A stretch of DNA of 64,000 bases from JBCCFW01 sp039029535. Lineage in GTDB: Bacteria; Acidobacteriota; JBCCFW01. The notes beneath the pieces are model-generated. The model did not search any database. It had not been told where the DNA came from and saw only the letters and a program-made list of their open reading frames with translations. The position numbers and the translations under genes are program-made. This document shows, piece after piece, positions 48,369-57,700 of the stretch; position 1 is the first letter of the stretch, and each line of letters starts with the position of its first letter. The DNA lies in assembly GCA_039029535.1 (NCBI GenBank), contig JBCCFW010000021.1, positions 3,539 through 67,538 on the forward strand. The letters run 5' to 3'.

Positions 48369-50255
48369 GTGAGCGACGCGATCACGGGTCCGGACACCAT
48401 GTCCGAGCAGGAGCGGGCTTACGCCCAGCTCCTGCAGACCATGCTCCAGTGCGCCGCCGACCCCTCGACGCTGGGGGTCGTGCGCAACCTGGCAGCCTGG
48501 GTGCGCGCTCGACAGCTCTTCGACTTCATCCGCAGCCAGCAGGACTGGTGGGACGACTGGCAGGTCAAGGAGGCGCTGTTCCGAAACGAGGCCATCCCGG
48601 ACGCGATCCGGGGTGAGCTCGACCGCACCTTCGCCGTCTTCGACCTGCTTTCCGAGCTCGACCAGCCCGGCATGACGGCGGACGAACAGGCCGAGATCCA
48701 GGAAGATCTCAAGGACCTCATCGCGGCGCTGAGCCCTCACGACCGCGAGCTCGTCCGTCAGCGGGCCCTCGAGCGCTCGGCCGGCCGAAGGGCCGGCACG
48801 GCGACGACGGCCCCGGCTGGCGCCGACGACTTCGATGACGATGACGAGCCGGCTCAGGCCGCACCGGCTCCGGTGGCCGAGAAGACGCCGCCGATGCTCA
48901 AGGCGATGCTCCAGCGTGAGCTCATGGGAGCCCCGCCCGCACCGGCCGGTCAGAACCCGTCGAGTCTCCGCGACCTCCTGCGATCGGAGCTCGGCACCGA
49001 CCTGCCCACGAGCGCGCCGGGCGCGACCGTCGCTGCCAGCAGCGGCGATTTCGCCCTCGACGTGCTGCACGCCGTGGACGCTCGCGCCCTCCAGCAGCCC
49101 ACCCAGCCGCAGGTCACCCAACAACCCGCCACGACGCAACCGGCCGCAACGCAGCAGCCGGCCGCGACTCAACAACAGGCCACGACGCAGCCCGCGACGA
49201 CAGAACCAGCCGCGAGCCAGCCGGCAACGACCCAGCAACAGCAAGCCGCCGCGCCGCCGGTCCCGGGTCGCCGCAAGCACCGACGCAGCAGCGCGGCCCG
49301 GACCGCCAAGATCAAGCTCCCCAGCGGTGCCGGTCAAGGGCTGACGCCCGGTGAGCGCGAGCCCGTCGGCTCATCGTCGACCGGGGATCAGGCAGCCCCA
49401 CCGCCACCCGAAGAGACCACGGCCGCGCCGGACGAAGCCGCCGCCCAGGTCGAGACCGCTGCGGAAGTCGAGACGACGCCGGGCAAGGTCGGCCCGACGC
49501 CGACTGCCGGGAAGGTCCCCGCCGGCGAGCTCGAAGAGGCCCGCACCACCAAGGACCCAGCCGTCCTCGGGCGTCTCATTCACGACAACCGCGAGGACCT
49601 TCTCGTCGCTCTCTTGAGCAACCCGGCCCTGGCCGATCGCGACGCGGCCAACATCGCACGCCGCGCCAGCGCCAAGGTCGCCGAGGCGATCCATCAGAAC
49701 CGCAAGGTCTTCATGCGGCCGTCCGTCCAGTCGGCCTTCCTCGAGTGCCCGAACGCCCCCTCCATCGCGCTGCTCGACGTCGTCAACAGCGTGACCCGCC
49801 TGCCCGATCTCGTCGCGCTCCTCAACAACCCGAAGGTGCGCTACATGGAGGTCAAGGCGAAGGCACGGACCAAGCTCGTCCAGGTCTTCCGGGCCCAAGG
49901 CAACAACGAGAAGCTCGCCGCCCTGCAGAAGGGTGGTCAGAAGCTCGTGAAGCAGCTCTGGAACGAATTCTTCCGCGACGACGCGCTGGTCATCCGCTGC
50001 CTCAAGGAGACCAACCTCGGCGGCAACTTCGTGCTCGAGATCGCCCGCAGCCGCATCGCCTCGCGGAAGGTGCTCACGGCGGTGGCGGAGTCGAAGGAGG
50101 CCCTGGCCAACTACCAGGTCCGACTCGAGCTGGTCATGAACCCGAAGACGCCACGGCAGATCACCAGGGAGCTGCTCAAGACGCTCAAGGCCTCCGACCG
50201 CAACATGGTCAAGCAGAACCCGGCCGTCACGGACTCGGTCCGCCGCCTCGCCTGA
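48369..50255 (+). CDS. HEAT-like repeat protein with Q/T/A/P linker
   Basis: A 628-aa cytoplasmic protein starting at GTG 48369 (ATG 48399 is an alternative). An N-terminal helical domain (~10-130) contains WVRARQLFDFIRSQQDWWDDW. A long disordered segment (~140-390) includes a low-complexity TQQPATTQ tract. The C-terminal ~220 residues are alpha-helical HEAT/DUF2336-like repeats (HDNREDLLVALLSNPAL, NPKVRYMEVKAKARTKLV, NPKTPRQITRELL). It is a likely scaffold or signalling protein; no catalytic motif was seen. It starts 43 bp after ppdK. Confidence 0.65.
   Translation: MSDAITGPDTMSEQERAYAQLLQTMLQCAADPSTLGVVRNLAAWVRARQLFDFIRSQQDWWDDWQVKEALFRNEAIPDAIRGELDRTFAVFDLLSELDQPGMTADEQAEIQEDLKDLIAALSPHDRELVRQRALERSAGRRAGTATTAPAGADDFDDDDEPAQAAPAPVAEKTPPMLKAMLQRELMGAPPAPAGQNPSSLRDLLRSELGTDLPTSAPGATVAASSGDFALDVLHAVDARALQQPTQPQVTQQPATTQPAATQQPAATQQQATTQPATTEPAASQPATTQQQQAAAPPVPGRRKHRRSSAARTAKIKLPSGAGQGLTPGEREPVGSSSTGDQAAPPPPEETTAAPDEAAAQVETAAEVETTPGKVGPTPTAGKVPAGELEEARTTKDPAVLGRLIHDNREDLLVALLSNPALADRDAANIARRASAKVAEAIHQNRKVFMRPSVQSAFLECPNAPSIALLDVVNSVTRLPDLVALLNNPKVRYMEVKAKARTKLVQVFRAQGNNEKLAALQKGGQKLVKQLWNEFFRDDALVIRCLKETNLGGNFVLEIARSRIASRKVLTAVAESKEALANYQVRLELVMNPKTPRQITRELLKTLKASDRNMVKQNPAVTDSVRRLA
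49094..49248 (+). repeat. Imperfect repeats encoding a Q/T/A/P-rich tract
   Basis: Codons for CAG/CAA, ACC/ACG, CCG and GCG alternate, giving TQQPATTQPAATQQPAATQQ-like sequence over ~50 residues. The units are not exact, so it is a degenerate low-complexity tract rather than a tandem array. Confidence 0.6.
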
Positions 50256-50308
50256 CGGCTCTCGGCTCTCGACGCTCGACCCACGGCCTCCATCGAACCA
50301 AGTGGATC

Positions 50309-51175
50309 ATGGACGAGCTCACCACCACCGATCTCCAGGACCTTCTTCCCGGGATCTTCGACGCCTGCGGTGAAGCCGGCGCGATCCTTCGGGAGCACTT
50401 CCGCTCGTCGGAGCTGTCTCCGGACACGAAGGACGACGGCACGCCGGTGACCGTCGCCGATCGCGGCGCCGAGGCGGTGCTCCGACAGCGGCTGGGCTCG
50501 CTCTGCCCGGACTTCGGCTTCCTCGGCGAGGAGCTCGGCGCCAGCGGCAACCAGCGCGTGCGCTGGGTCCTCGACCCCATCGACGGCACTCGCAACTTCG
50601 TCGACGGTCTTCCCTGGTTCGCCACCCTCATCGCCCTTCAAGACGACGACGACACCGTGCTCTCGGTCATCCACGCACCGGTGCTCGGCAGTGCCGGCTC
50701 GCTCGGCGGCGCCGATCCCGGCGCGTCGGAGGACATCGCCGGCTGGACCTGGTGGGCCGTGCGCGGTGGTGGTGCCTTCGGAGCGCCGGGGTTGCCAGCC
50801 ACTCCCGAGGATCGGCGCGCACGTCGATTGGCCGTCAGCGCGACCTCGCAGCTCTCCGACACGTTCTTGACCCATGGCGGGGTGCGGCATCTCTACACGA
50901 CGGGAGAGTGGGAGCAGTTCACCCGCCTGATCGGTGAGGTTCGGCGGACCCGCAGCTTCGGTGACTGGTGGGGTCACGTCCTGGTGGCGGAGGGTCGAGT
51001 CGACGCGACGATCGATGTCGGGATCGAGCTGTACGACATCGCTGCTCCCGGGCTGCTCGTGCAAGAGGCCGGCGGCGCGGTGACGATGCAACCGTCCTCC
51101 GTCGGCTCGAAACTCCGGGCGCTGACGAGCAATGCCAGCGTGCATGACCCGGTGCTGAGGACCCTGGGCTGGTAG
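50309..51175 (+). CDS. Inositol-monophosphatase-family phosphatase
   Basis: A 288-aa Mg-dependent phosphatase of the IMPase/HisN/CysQ group. GEELG (73-77), DPIDGTRNFVDGLPWFAT (89-106) and an ELYDIAAPGLLVQEAGG C-terminal metal motif (Asp in YDIA) are intact. The sequence resembles HisN-type histidinol-phosphatases as much as inositol phosphatases, so substrate is unassigned. ATG 50309 opens the family-like N-terminus (TDLQDLLPGIFDACGEAGAIL). Confidence 0.85.
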   Translation: MDELTTTDLQDLLPGIFDACGEAGAILREHFRSSELSPDTKDDGTPVTVADRGAEAVLRQRLGSLCPDFGFLGEELGASGNQRVRWVLDPIDGTRNFVDGLPWFATLIALQDDDDTVLSVIHAPVLGSAGSLGGADPGASEDIAGWTWWAVRGGGAFGAPGLPATPEDRRARRLAVSATSQLSDTFLTHGGVRHLYTTGEWEQFTRLIGEVRRTRSFGDWWGHVLVAEGRVDATIDVGIELYDIAAPGLLVQEAGGAVTMQPSSVGSKLRALTSNASVHDPVLRTLGW

Positions 51176-51512
51176 CGGTCCGGCGCACGCCGCGCATCGC
51201 TCCCCTCGACCTGAGACCTTGACACTCGCGCAGTGAGGGTCCATCTTCTCCGCGACATGAGCACTCTCGCGAACATCGACAGGAAGAAGCACCTCTCGGG
51301 CCACCCGGCCCTGGAGCTCGCCACCTGCCGTTCGCGGTCGAGTCAGCATCGTCCCGGATTCAGCCAGTGAGCTCCGCCAACTGAGCCTCTTCCCGTCGAC
51401 CCCCGTCGCCGGAAGTGCCGCCTGAGGCAACTGCCCCACCTCTCACTGGCAGCGAGACCATCGGTCTCCTGCTCTCATCCCGTCCTCCTCGGAAGACGAG
51501 TCAGGAGAGCCC
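51176..51512 (+). other. Intergenic region before hflX
   Basis: 337 bp. It includes one short ATG-initiated frame of 37 codons (51257-51370), without family resemblance and probably spurious. The hflX ribosome site AGGAGA is at 51503-51508. Confidence 0.5.
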
Positions 51513-52928
51513 ATGCAACGCGACCCCCGATCCCTGGAACCCATCGACGAACGCGCCGTCCTCGTGGCGGTGCAGCTTCCGGGCGTCAGCGACGAGGACC
51601 TGGTCTCCTCTCTCGATGAGCTCGAACGGCTGGCCAGCACCCTGGGCCTGCGCACGGTGTCTCGAATGACACAGCGACGGGCCACCGAGGGCAGTCCCAC
51701 GCTCGTGGGCGCCGGCAAGCTCCGCGAAATCGCCCGCTGGACCGGTGGGAGCGGTAGCGTGCCCTCCAGCGCCGGTCAGCGCGCGGACACGGACGACGAG
51801 GAAGTGGAGCTCGACGAGAGCTCCGGTGAGTCCGAGTCCGAGAGCCCGCCCGTGCCCGAGGACGAACGAGCCACCATCGTGGTGGTCGACCACGAGCTGA
51901 GCCCGACCCAGCTTCGCAACCTCACCGGTGCGCTGGGCGCGGAGATCATGGATCGCCCCTCGGTGATCCTCAGCATCTTCCAGCGTCACGCTCGCACGCG
52001 GGAGGCGAAGCTCCAGGTCGAGCTGGCCCGTCTCGAGTACCTCGCGCCCCGTCTCCGCGCGACCGGGAGCCGTCCCGATCGACAGCGCGGAGCGGCCGGG
52101 GGAATCGGTGGTCGTGGTGCCGGCGAATCGTCGCTGGAGCTCGACCGCCGCAAGGTCCGTGACCGCATCGCGGCGCTCAAGGACGAGCTGGTCATCGTGC
52201 GACGGGAGGCGGCGACCCGTCGCTCACGTCGGACGCAGCGAGACCTCGTCGCCCTGGTCGGCTACACCAACGCCGGCAAGTCGTCGCTCATGCGGGCGTT
52301 GACCGGCAGCGAGATCCTCGTCGCCGATCAGCTCTTCGCGACCCTGGACACGACCGTGCGGAAGCTCCATCCGGAGACGCGCCCGCGCATCCTCGTGTCC
52401 GACACCGTCGGCTTCATCGACAAGCTCCCCCACGACCTCGTGGCCTCGTTCCGCTCGACCCTGGAGGAAGCCGGCGACGCCGCGCTCCTCCTCATCGTGG
52501 TGGACGCATCCGACCCGGCCTGGCGGTCTCAGCTCGCGGTGACCCGCAAGGTCCTTGGCGAGATCGACGCCGACGACGGTCCCATCCAGCTCGTCCTCAA
52601 CAAGATGGATCGTCTCTCGGAGGAGGAGCGTGTCGCGCTCGCCGACGAGCATCCGGACGCGATCCTCTTGTCGGCCCACCGCCCCGAAGACGTGACGATG
52701 CTGCACGAACGCATCGTCGCGCACTTCGAGGAGGACATGGTCGAGGAGGAGCTCCTGGTGCCGCACGCCGACGGCCGGATGGTCAACACCATCCACGAGT
52801 CGTGTCGGGTCCTCTCGATCTCGCACGAGGACGAGGGGACGCGCTTGCGGGTGCGGGCGCCGCCCGAGCTCGTGAGTCAGCTCCGCGGCCAGCTCGGCGC
52901 GGCGACCGAGACGGCGGCCGGGAGCTGA
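51513..52928 (+). CDS. hflX: GTPase HflX
   Basis: A 471-aa HflX, a ribosome-associated GTPase that can split stalled or stressed ribosomes. G1 GYTNAGKSSL (250-259), G3 DTVGFIDKLP and G4 NKMD are intact. The N-terminal nucleotide-binding subdomain (VVDHELSPTQLRNL; RTREAKLQVELARLEYL) precedes it. An acidic insertion (~80-120, with DDEEVELDES and SESES) interrupts the usual N-domain. ATG 51513 follows AGGAGA. Confidence 0.93.
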   Translation: MQRDPRSLEPIDERAVLVAVQLPGVSDEDLVSSLDELERLASTLGLRTVSRMTQRRATEGSPTLVGAGKLREIARWTGGSGSVPSSAGQRADTDDEEVELDESSGESESESPPVPEDERATIVVVDHELSPTQLRNLTGALGAEIMDRPSVILSIFQRHARTREAKLQVELARLEYLAPRLRATGSRPDRQRGAAGGIGGRGAGESSLELDRRKVRDRIAALKDELVIVRREAATRRSRRTQRDLVALVGYTNAGKSSLMRALTGSEILVADQLFATLDTTVRKLHPETRPRILVSDTVGFIDKLPHDLVASFRSTLEEAGDAALLLIVVDASDPAWRSQLAVTRKVLGEIDADDGPIQLVLNKMDRLSEEERVALADEHPDAILLSAHRPEDVTMLHERIVAHFEEDMVEEELLVPHADGRMVNTIHESCRVLSISHEDEGTRLRVRAPPELVSQLRGQLGAATETAAGS

Positions 52929-52956
52929 CCCGACGACGCGACGAGATCGTCACGGC

Positions 52957-53970
52957 TCACCGTGAGGGTCTCGTCGTGGCGAAGGCCGGTCGCGTGCTCG
53001 TGCCGCGCGATGGCCGGGTCGTCGGACGCGTCGTCGCTCCGGACGGTCTCGTGCTCGGACCGAGCACGGGACCGGCTCCGGAGCGGTGACGTCCTCCTCG
53101 GTCGAGCTGGAAGGTCAGGCCGAGCGAGTAGTACGTCGTCAGCGGCAGGTTGCGACCGTCGAGGTAGCGACCGATGCCCACCGAGGCACCGAACACCGGC
53201 GTGAACGACCAGTGCGTGCTCACCGCCAGCCGCGTGCTCTCGACACGGGTGGCGGGGAAGGTGAATCCCGGATCGCCGATGTCGGGTCCGCTGGTGGACT
53301 GCTCTCGGTCGAGGCTCGCGCCGAAGTAGAAGCGGTCTCCGACCCAGCCGATCTTGGTGCCGATGAAGATCGCGTCGGGCACGCCCGCAGTGCGCGCGCT
53401 GTAGCCAGCCTGCACGACGTTGAAGAGACCGCTCTCGGCCTGGTGGTGAAAGACCACGTGCAGGTCGAGGGCCGTCGCCCCGTTGCCGTTGGAGAGCAGC
53501 GCGTTCTCGACGTAGTCACTGGCCGGCGTGGTGAGACCACCGTTCAGCAGGAACGAGAAGCGACCGTCCCGCGATTGCGCAGCGCGCCACTTGAGCTGGA
53601 CCGACAAGTCCTGGAGCCCGCTCTCGCTCTGAGCCGGGAGATCGCCGAGGGAAGCGTCACCGTCGGCCCGCGACGAGATGTACGGAAGCTGCACCGTCAG
53701 GTCGAGATCATCGGTGAGCCCGTGCTTGACCATGACCGAGGCCGAGCGCTTGTCGATCTCCCGGAACACCGGGGGCAGGTCCATCCGCTCGCTCCCGAAG
53801 CGGAAGTCGTCGAAGCGCTCGGTGGCCAGGGACAGGACGAGCTCCGTCCTCCCCTTGCCCTTCAGGAAGCCGTCCTCGGTGTTGGCGGCCTGGGCCGTGG
53901 ACGACCCGAGCGAGAAGACGATCAGGCAGGCGAGGGTGGAGGGGGCAGGACGACAGCGGTCCTTCGACAT
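52957..53970 (-). CDS. Outer-membrane beta-barrel protein with Thr/Arg/Pro tail
   Basis: A 337-aa exported protein (CLIVFSLGSSTAQA signal). About a dozen amphipathic strands (RTELVLSLATERF; DLTVQLPYISSRA; DLSVQLKWRAAQSRDGRFSFLLNGGL; FYFGASLDREQS; TTYYSLGLTFQLD) fit a DUF3187/transporter-type outer-membrane barrel. The last strand is followed by ~48 residues of Thr-Arg-Pro-rich sequence (TTRPTTRPSRG; FATTRPSR), unusual because barrels usually end in the last strand. Function not recognised. It converges with hflX. Confidence 0.6.
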   Translation of the reverse strand: MSKDRCRPAPSTLACLIVFSLGSSTAQAANTEDGFLKGKGRTELVLSLATERFDDFRFGSERMDLPPVFREIDKRSASVMVKHGLTDDLDLTVQLPYISSRADGDASLGDLPAQSESGLQDLSVQLKWRAAQSRDGRFSFLLNGGLTTPASDYVENALLSNGNGATALDLHVVFHHQAESGLFNVVQAGYSARTAGVPDAIFIGTKIGWVGDRFYFGASLDREQSTSGPDIGDPGFTFPATRVESTRLAVSTHWSFTPVFGASVGIGRYLDGRNLPLTTYYSLGLTFQLDRGGRHRSGAGPVLGPSTRPSGATTRPTTRPSRGTSTRPAFATTRPSR

Positions 53971-54088
53971 CGGCTCTTCCTCAACAGATCCTCCGACCCA
54001 CGATGGTCTTGGATGCCGGAGGCCCCTCGAAGGTCACCGTGACCAGGCCGAGGTCACGTCAGGCCCTTCTCGCCTGTTCGTTTCGGCC

Positions 54089-54709
54089 TCACGTGGCTGG
54101 ACAGCGCACGGCGTGCCGACGCCCCCGGGCGACCCAGGTGACGTGCCCGTCGCCGGGATCCCGCTCGAGCGCCAGGCTCAGCTCGTCGTCCGCCGGGTCG
54201 AGCACGCCGCCGAAGAGCCGGGGCGCCACCTCCGTGGAGTCGCGGAAGTCGGCCGGCAGGCTCCCGCGTCGTCGCATCTCGTCTCTCCAGGACCCGACGA
54301 GCTGACGATGGAGCAGGCGCCCCTCGTCCACCGCCTGGCGGAGCGAGCCGCCGGCCGGAGCATGGGGCCGGAGCCGGAGCTCGACCCGACTCGACCTTGG
54401 CTCTCCGGCCACGTCGTGCTGCAACGCCCAGTCGGCGCTGGCGAACGCCCGACACCGCGGGAGCGCCCAGGCCATCTCCCAGCGCGACGCCCGCCCACAG
54501 GGCTCGACGCTCTCCGACGCCGCCACCTGGGTGAGCACCGGTCGCCGGTCGTGCGCTCGCACGAGCGGCAACAGGAGAGCGAAGGCATCTCGGGCCGACA
54601 GCGGCTCGGCAGCCGGCTCCTCCCGGACCTCGTCCCGCGGCTCCTCGAGCGCGCCACGATCGAACAGCCGGTCGATCCGGTTGTACCAGCGTCGCAGCGT
54701 GTCGCTCAT
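54089..54709 (-). CDS. Hypothetical protein
   Basis: A 206-aa soluble protein without a recognised domain. It starts MSDTLRRWYNRIDRLFDRG, is rich in Arg/Glu/Ala and has a beta-rich middle (SRVELRLRPHA; LSLALERDPGDGHVTWVARG). It lies 17 bp downstream of the large metallopeptidase gene on the same strand, so the two are probably co-transcribed. It may be a cytosolic partner, but nothing in the sequence proves it. Confidence 0.5.
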   Translation of the reverse strand: MSDTLRRWYNRIDRLFDRGALEEPRDEVREEPAAEPLSARDAFALLLPLVRAHDRRPVLTQVAASESVEPCGRASRWEMAWALPRCRAFASADWALQHDVAGEPRSSRVELRLRPHAPAGGSLRQAVDEGRLLHRQLVGSWRDEMRRRGSLPADFRDSTEVAPRLFGGVLDPADDELSLALERDPGDGHVTWVARGRRHAVRCPAT

Positions 54710-54726
54710 CCATCAGCCCCCGCGAA

Positions 54727-57700
54727 TCAGTTCTCGCTCTCCAGCCCGCAGGGATCCTCGGCAAGGACCTTGAAGAAGTGAAGTCGCGGTCCTCCAGCCG
54801 GGGTCTCCTCGGTGAAGCTCGTGGCGGCGAGCCCCTCCGAACCGACGACCCGGAGCAACAGCTCCGGCTCGCTCCCGCGCAGGAACACGTAGGACTGATC
54901 GGTCGGTCGCGGAAGACCTTGATCGCCGGACCAGTCCCAGCTCGAGGAGATCATCGGCGCCAGCGGATCGCCGTGACCCAGCGGCCGGAGCACCGGCCCC
55001 ACCGAGGCCGGCACGCGACCCACCGGGAAGGTCCGCACGTTCTCGACGAGACAACCCGCCGCGTCGCGCACCCGCGCCGCCACGGTGAAGTCGCCCGGCG
55101 GCCAGGCGTGGCACACCTCCTCGCCCACTTCGTCCGGCGTCCCGTCCCCGAAGCTCCAGGTGACCTCGTACGGTCCGGTCCCGCCCGAAGGCACGACCGT
55201 CAGGCAGGTCCGCTCCGCGATGCAGATGGTGACGTCCGGCACCGTCAAGGTCAGCGGCTCGGGGAGCTCGACGACCTCGCGACGCGTCACCGAGCAGCCG
55301 GCCGAATCGACGAGCTCGACCGTGACGACCCGAGTCCCAGCGCCACCGAAGTCGTGACAGGCCACCGCACCGGACACCGGAGGCGAGCCGTCACCGAAGT
55401 CCCAGCGAACCTCGGCGACGTCACCGGTGGTGTCGGCAGTGAGACACGCCGTCGTGCCGTCGCAGCTCGAGTCGACGGCGAGGCTGAGCACCGAGTCGGC
55501 GCAGCCGCAGGCGGCGACCTGACCGTTGATCATCCCGTGGCTCAGCCAACTCCGGTTCAGCTCGGACGCCACCGCGCCGCCGTCCTCGATCTCGGTGACC
55601 GCGTAGGCGTGCTCACCCCAGATGCGACGTGCCGGCGGCCAGGCCGGGTTGCCGAAGACGAAGAGCTCCGTGCTGGCACCCGATGGCGTGCGCATGACGA
55701 CCAGCTCGGCCGAGCCGTCGGCGTCGACGTCGGCGATCACCGGCGTGTTCCAGTGGTCCCAGGGAGAGCGAGCCTCATGTTCCCAGAGCACGCTACCGGT
55801 CCCCGACAGCACGTGCAGGAACTGCTTGTCGTGGGTGACGATCTCCGGGCGTCCATCGAGGTCGAAGTCGAACACCGAGCACGAACCGAAGTACTCGCCG
55901 TCCCGAGCGTGGGTCCAGAGCTCGGTACCGTCCTGGTCGAAGACGTGCAGGAAGTCGCGGCTCGGCACGGCGATCTCGGAGAAACCGTCGCCGTCGAAGT
56001 CACCTGCACAAGGGGTGGCGGTGCCCCCCGTTTGCGTCAATGGAGCCAGCTCGATGGGTGGGAACACCTCCGTGCCGTCGTGATTCTCGGCATGGAGGTG
56101 GACGAACTGATCCATGTAGACGAGCTCCGGCTCGGGGTCGAGGTCGAGCTGCGTCACCCCACCACCCCAGGAGAAGCCGTCGAACACGCGTGGATCCAGG
56201 ATGCCGGCGGTGTCCACCGTTCTCGGACGGTCCGCACCCATGCTCGGCTCGTAGTAGCCGCCGATGAGCTCCTCGCTGCCGTCGAGGTCGAGATCGGCGA
56301 TCATCGTCGGGCCCCAGTTGTCCCAGAACTTCTCCCAGATGACCGAGCCGTCGGCTGCATCGAGCAGCGTGTAGCCGATCAGGATCTCGATGTCGCCGTC
56401 GTGATCGAGATCGCGGATCTTCGGCATCCCGGCGTAGTTCGTCGGCATCCCGCGCTGTCCCGACATCATGATGCGGTCGGTGCGCCAAAGTCGGGTGCCG
56501 TCCTCGTCGAAGGCACAGGCGTGACCGTCGCGGCCCACCACGACGATCTCCGAGGCGCCATCACCGTCGATGTCGGCTCCGGCCGCCTGCGAGCCGCTGG
56601 CCAGATCGAAGCACGGGTCGACGCTCCGCCACAGCTCGCGCGAGCCGTCACCAGACATGGCCACCAGCCCCGAGTTGGCGAGCACGCCGGCGCGGTAGAC
56701 CACGTCGGGGATGTCGCAGCCGGTCACCCGTCCGTCTCCATCGTCGTCATCGAGTTGGAGCACCAGCGGTGTCTGTTGCTCGATGATCGTCCGCGGACCG
56801 TCGCTCCACTCGAGCTGCCCCGGCGGCAGGCCACCGACCAACAGGTCGACCGGCAGGTCCACCGGTCCAGCACCGGCAGTGGTGACCGAGAGAAGGAACG
56901 GCACGCGCGCGCCACGGGGCACCGTCATGTCGGCGGTGAGCTCGAAGGCGGCGAGGTCGTGGGCCGACGCGCCAGGGGCGAGGTCGGGCCAGGTGTCGGA
57001 GCCGACGTCGATGGTGATCCCGGCAGGTGCGCCGGGCGCGAGGGTCAGCACGCCCTGGATCGACTGCACGGGAAGCAGGCCGTCTTCCCGCAGCTCCCAG
57101 TTCACGCGAACGCTCTCACCCGGATCCCAAGCGCCATTGCCGTCACCACCCGCTGCGTCGTCGAGGGTCGAGGAGACGACGACGAGCTCCTCGGTCCCGA
57201 GCTCCACCGGCACGGTGAGTCGGAGGCACGCGCCATCGGAGGTCACGCCCGAGAGCAGGAGCTGCTGATGACTCGGCGCACCGGGATCGGCTCGGATCAC
57301 GAAGCTCCCGGGTGACGCCGCCACGGCCCCGACGCCGACCGTGCCGTAGTCGAGCGGTCCGGCCGTCGTGACGACCAGGAGCGGGTCGGTGGACGCGAGC
57401 GTCACCGAGAGGTCGAGCGCGTCCGCACCGCCGACGTTGCGGAGGTCGATCGCGAGCTCCGCTTCTTCACCGTAGGACAGCAGGAGGTCGCCATCCCCAC
57501 CAGCCGCATCGTCGAGACGCAGCGCGTCGATCGTGAGGACCGGACCGGCCGTCGCCGTCACGGAGCTCGTGCCGTGGCTCGTGCAGCCAGCCGCATCGGC
57601 GGCCAGCACGCGATAGAGATACGTGCGTCCGGGCAGCACGGAGCGATCGCTCCAAGCAGTCACGCCGACGCCGAGCTCGGCGACTGGCACGTAGGCCTCG

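Noticed and set aside
51257..51370. 37-codon ORF upstream of hflX
   Set aside because: Short, no homology recognised and no clear ribosome site.
52802..53089. Plus-strand frame with GRVV/PDGL repeats after hflX
   Set aside because: It lies opposite the TRP-rich tail of the outer-membrane gene and overlaps hflX; the repeats are the complement of that tail. No start context supports it.
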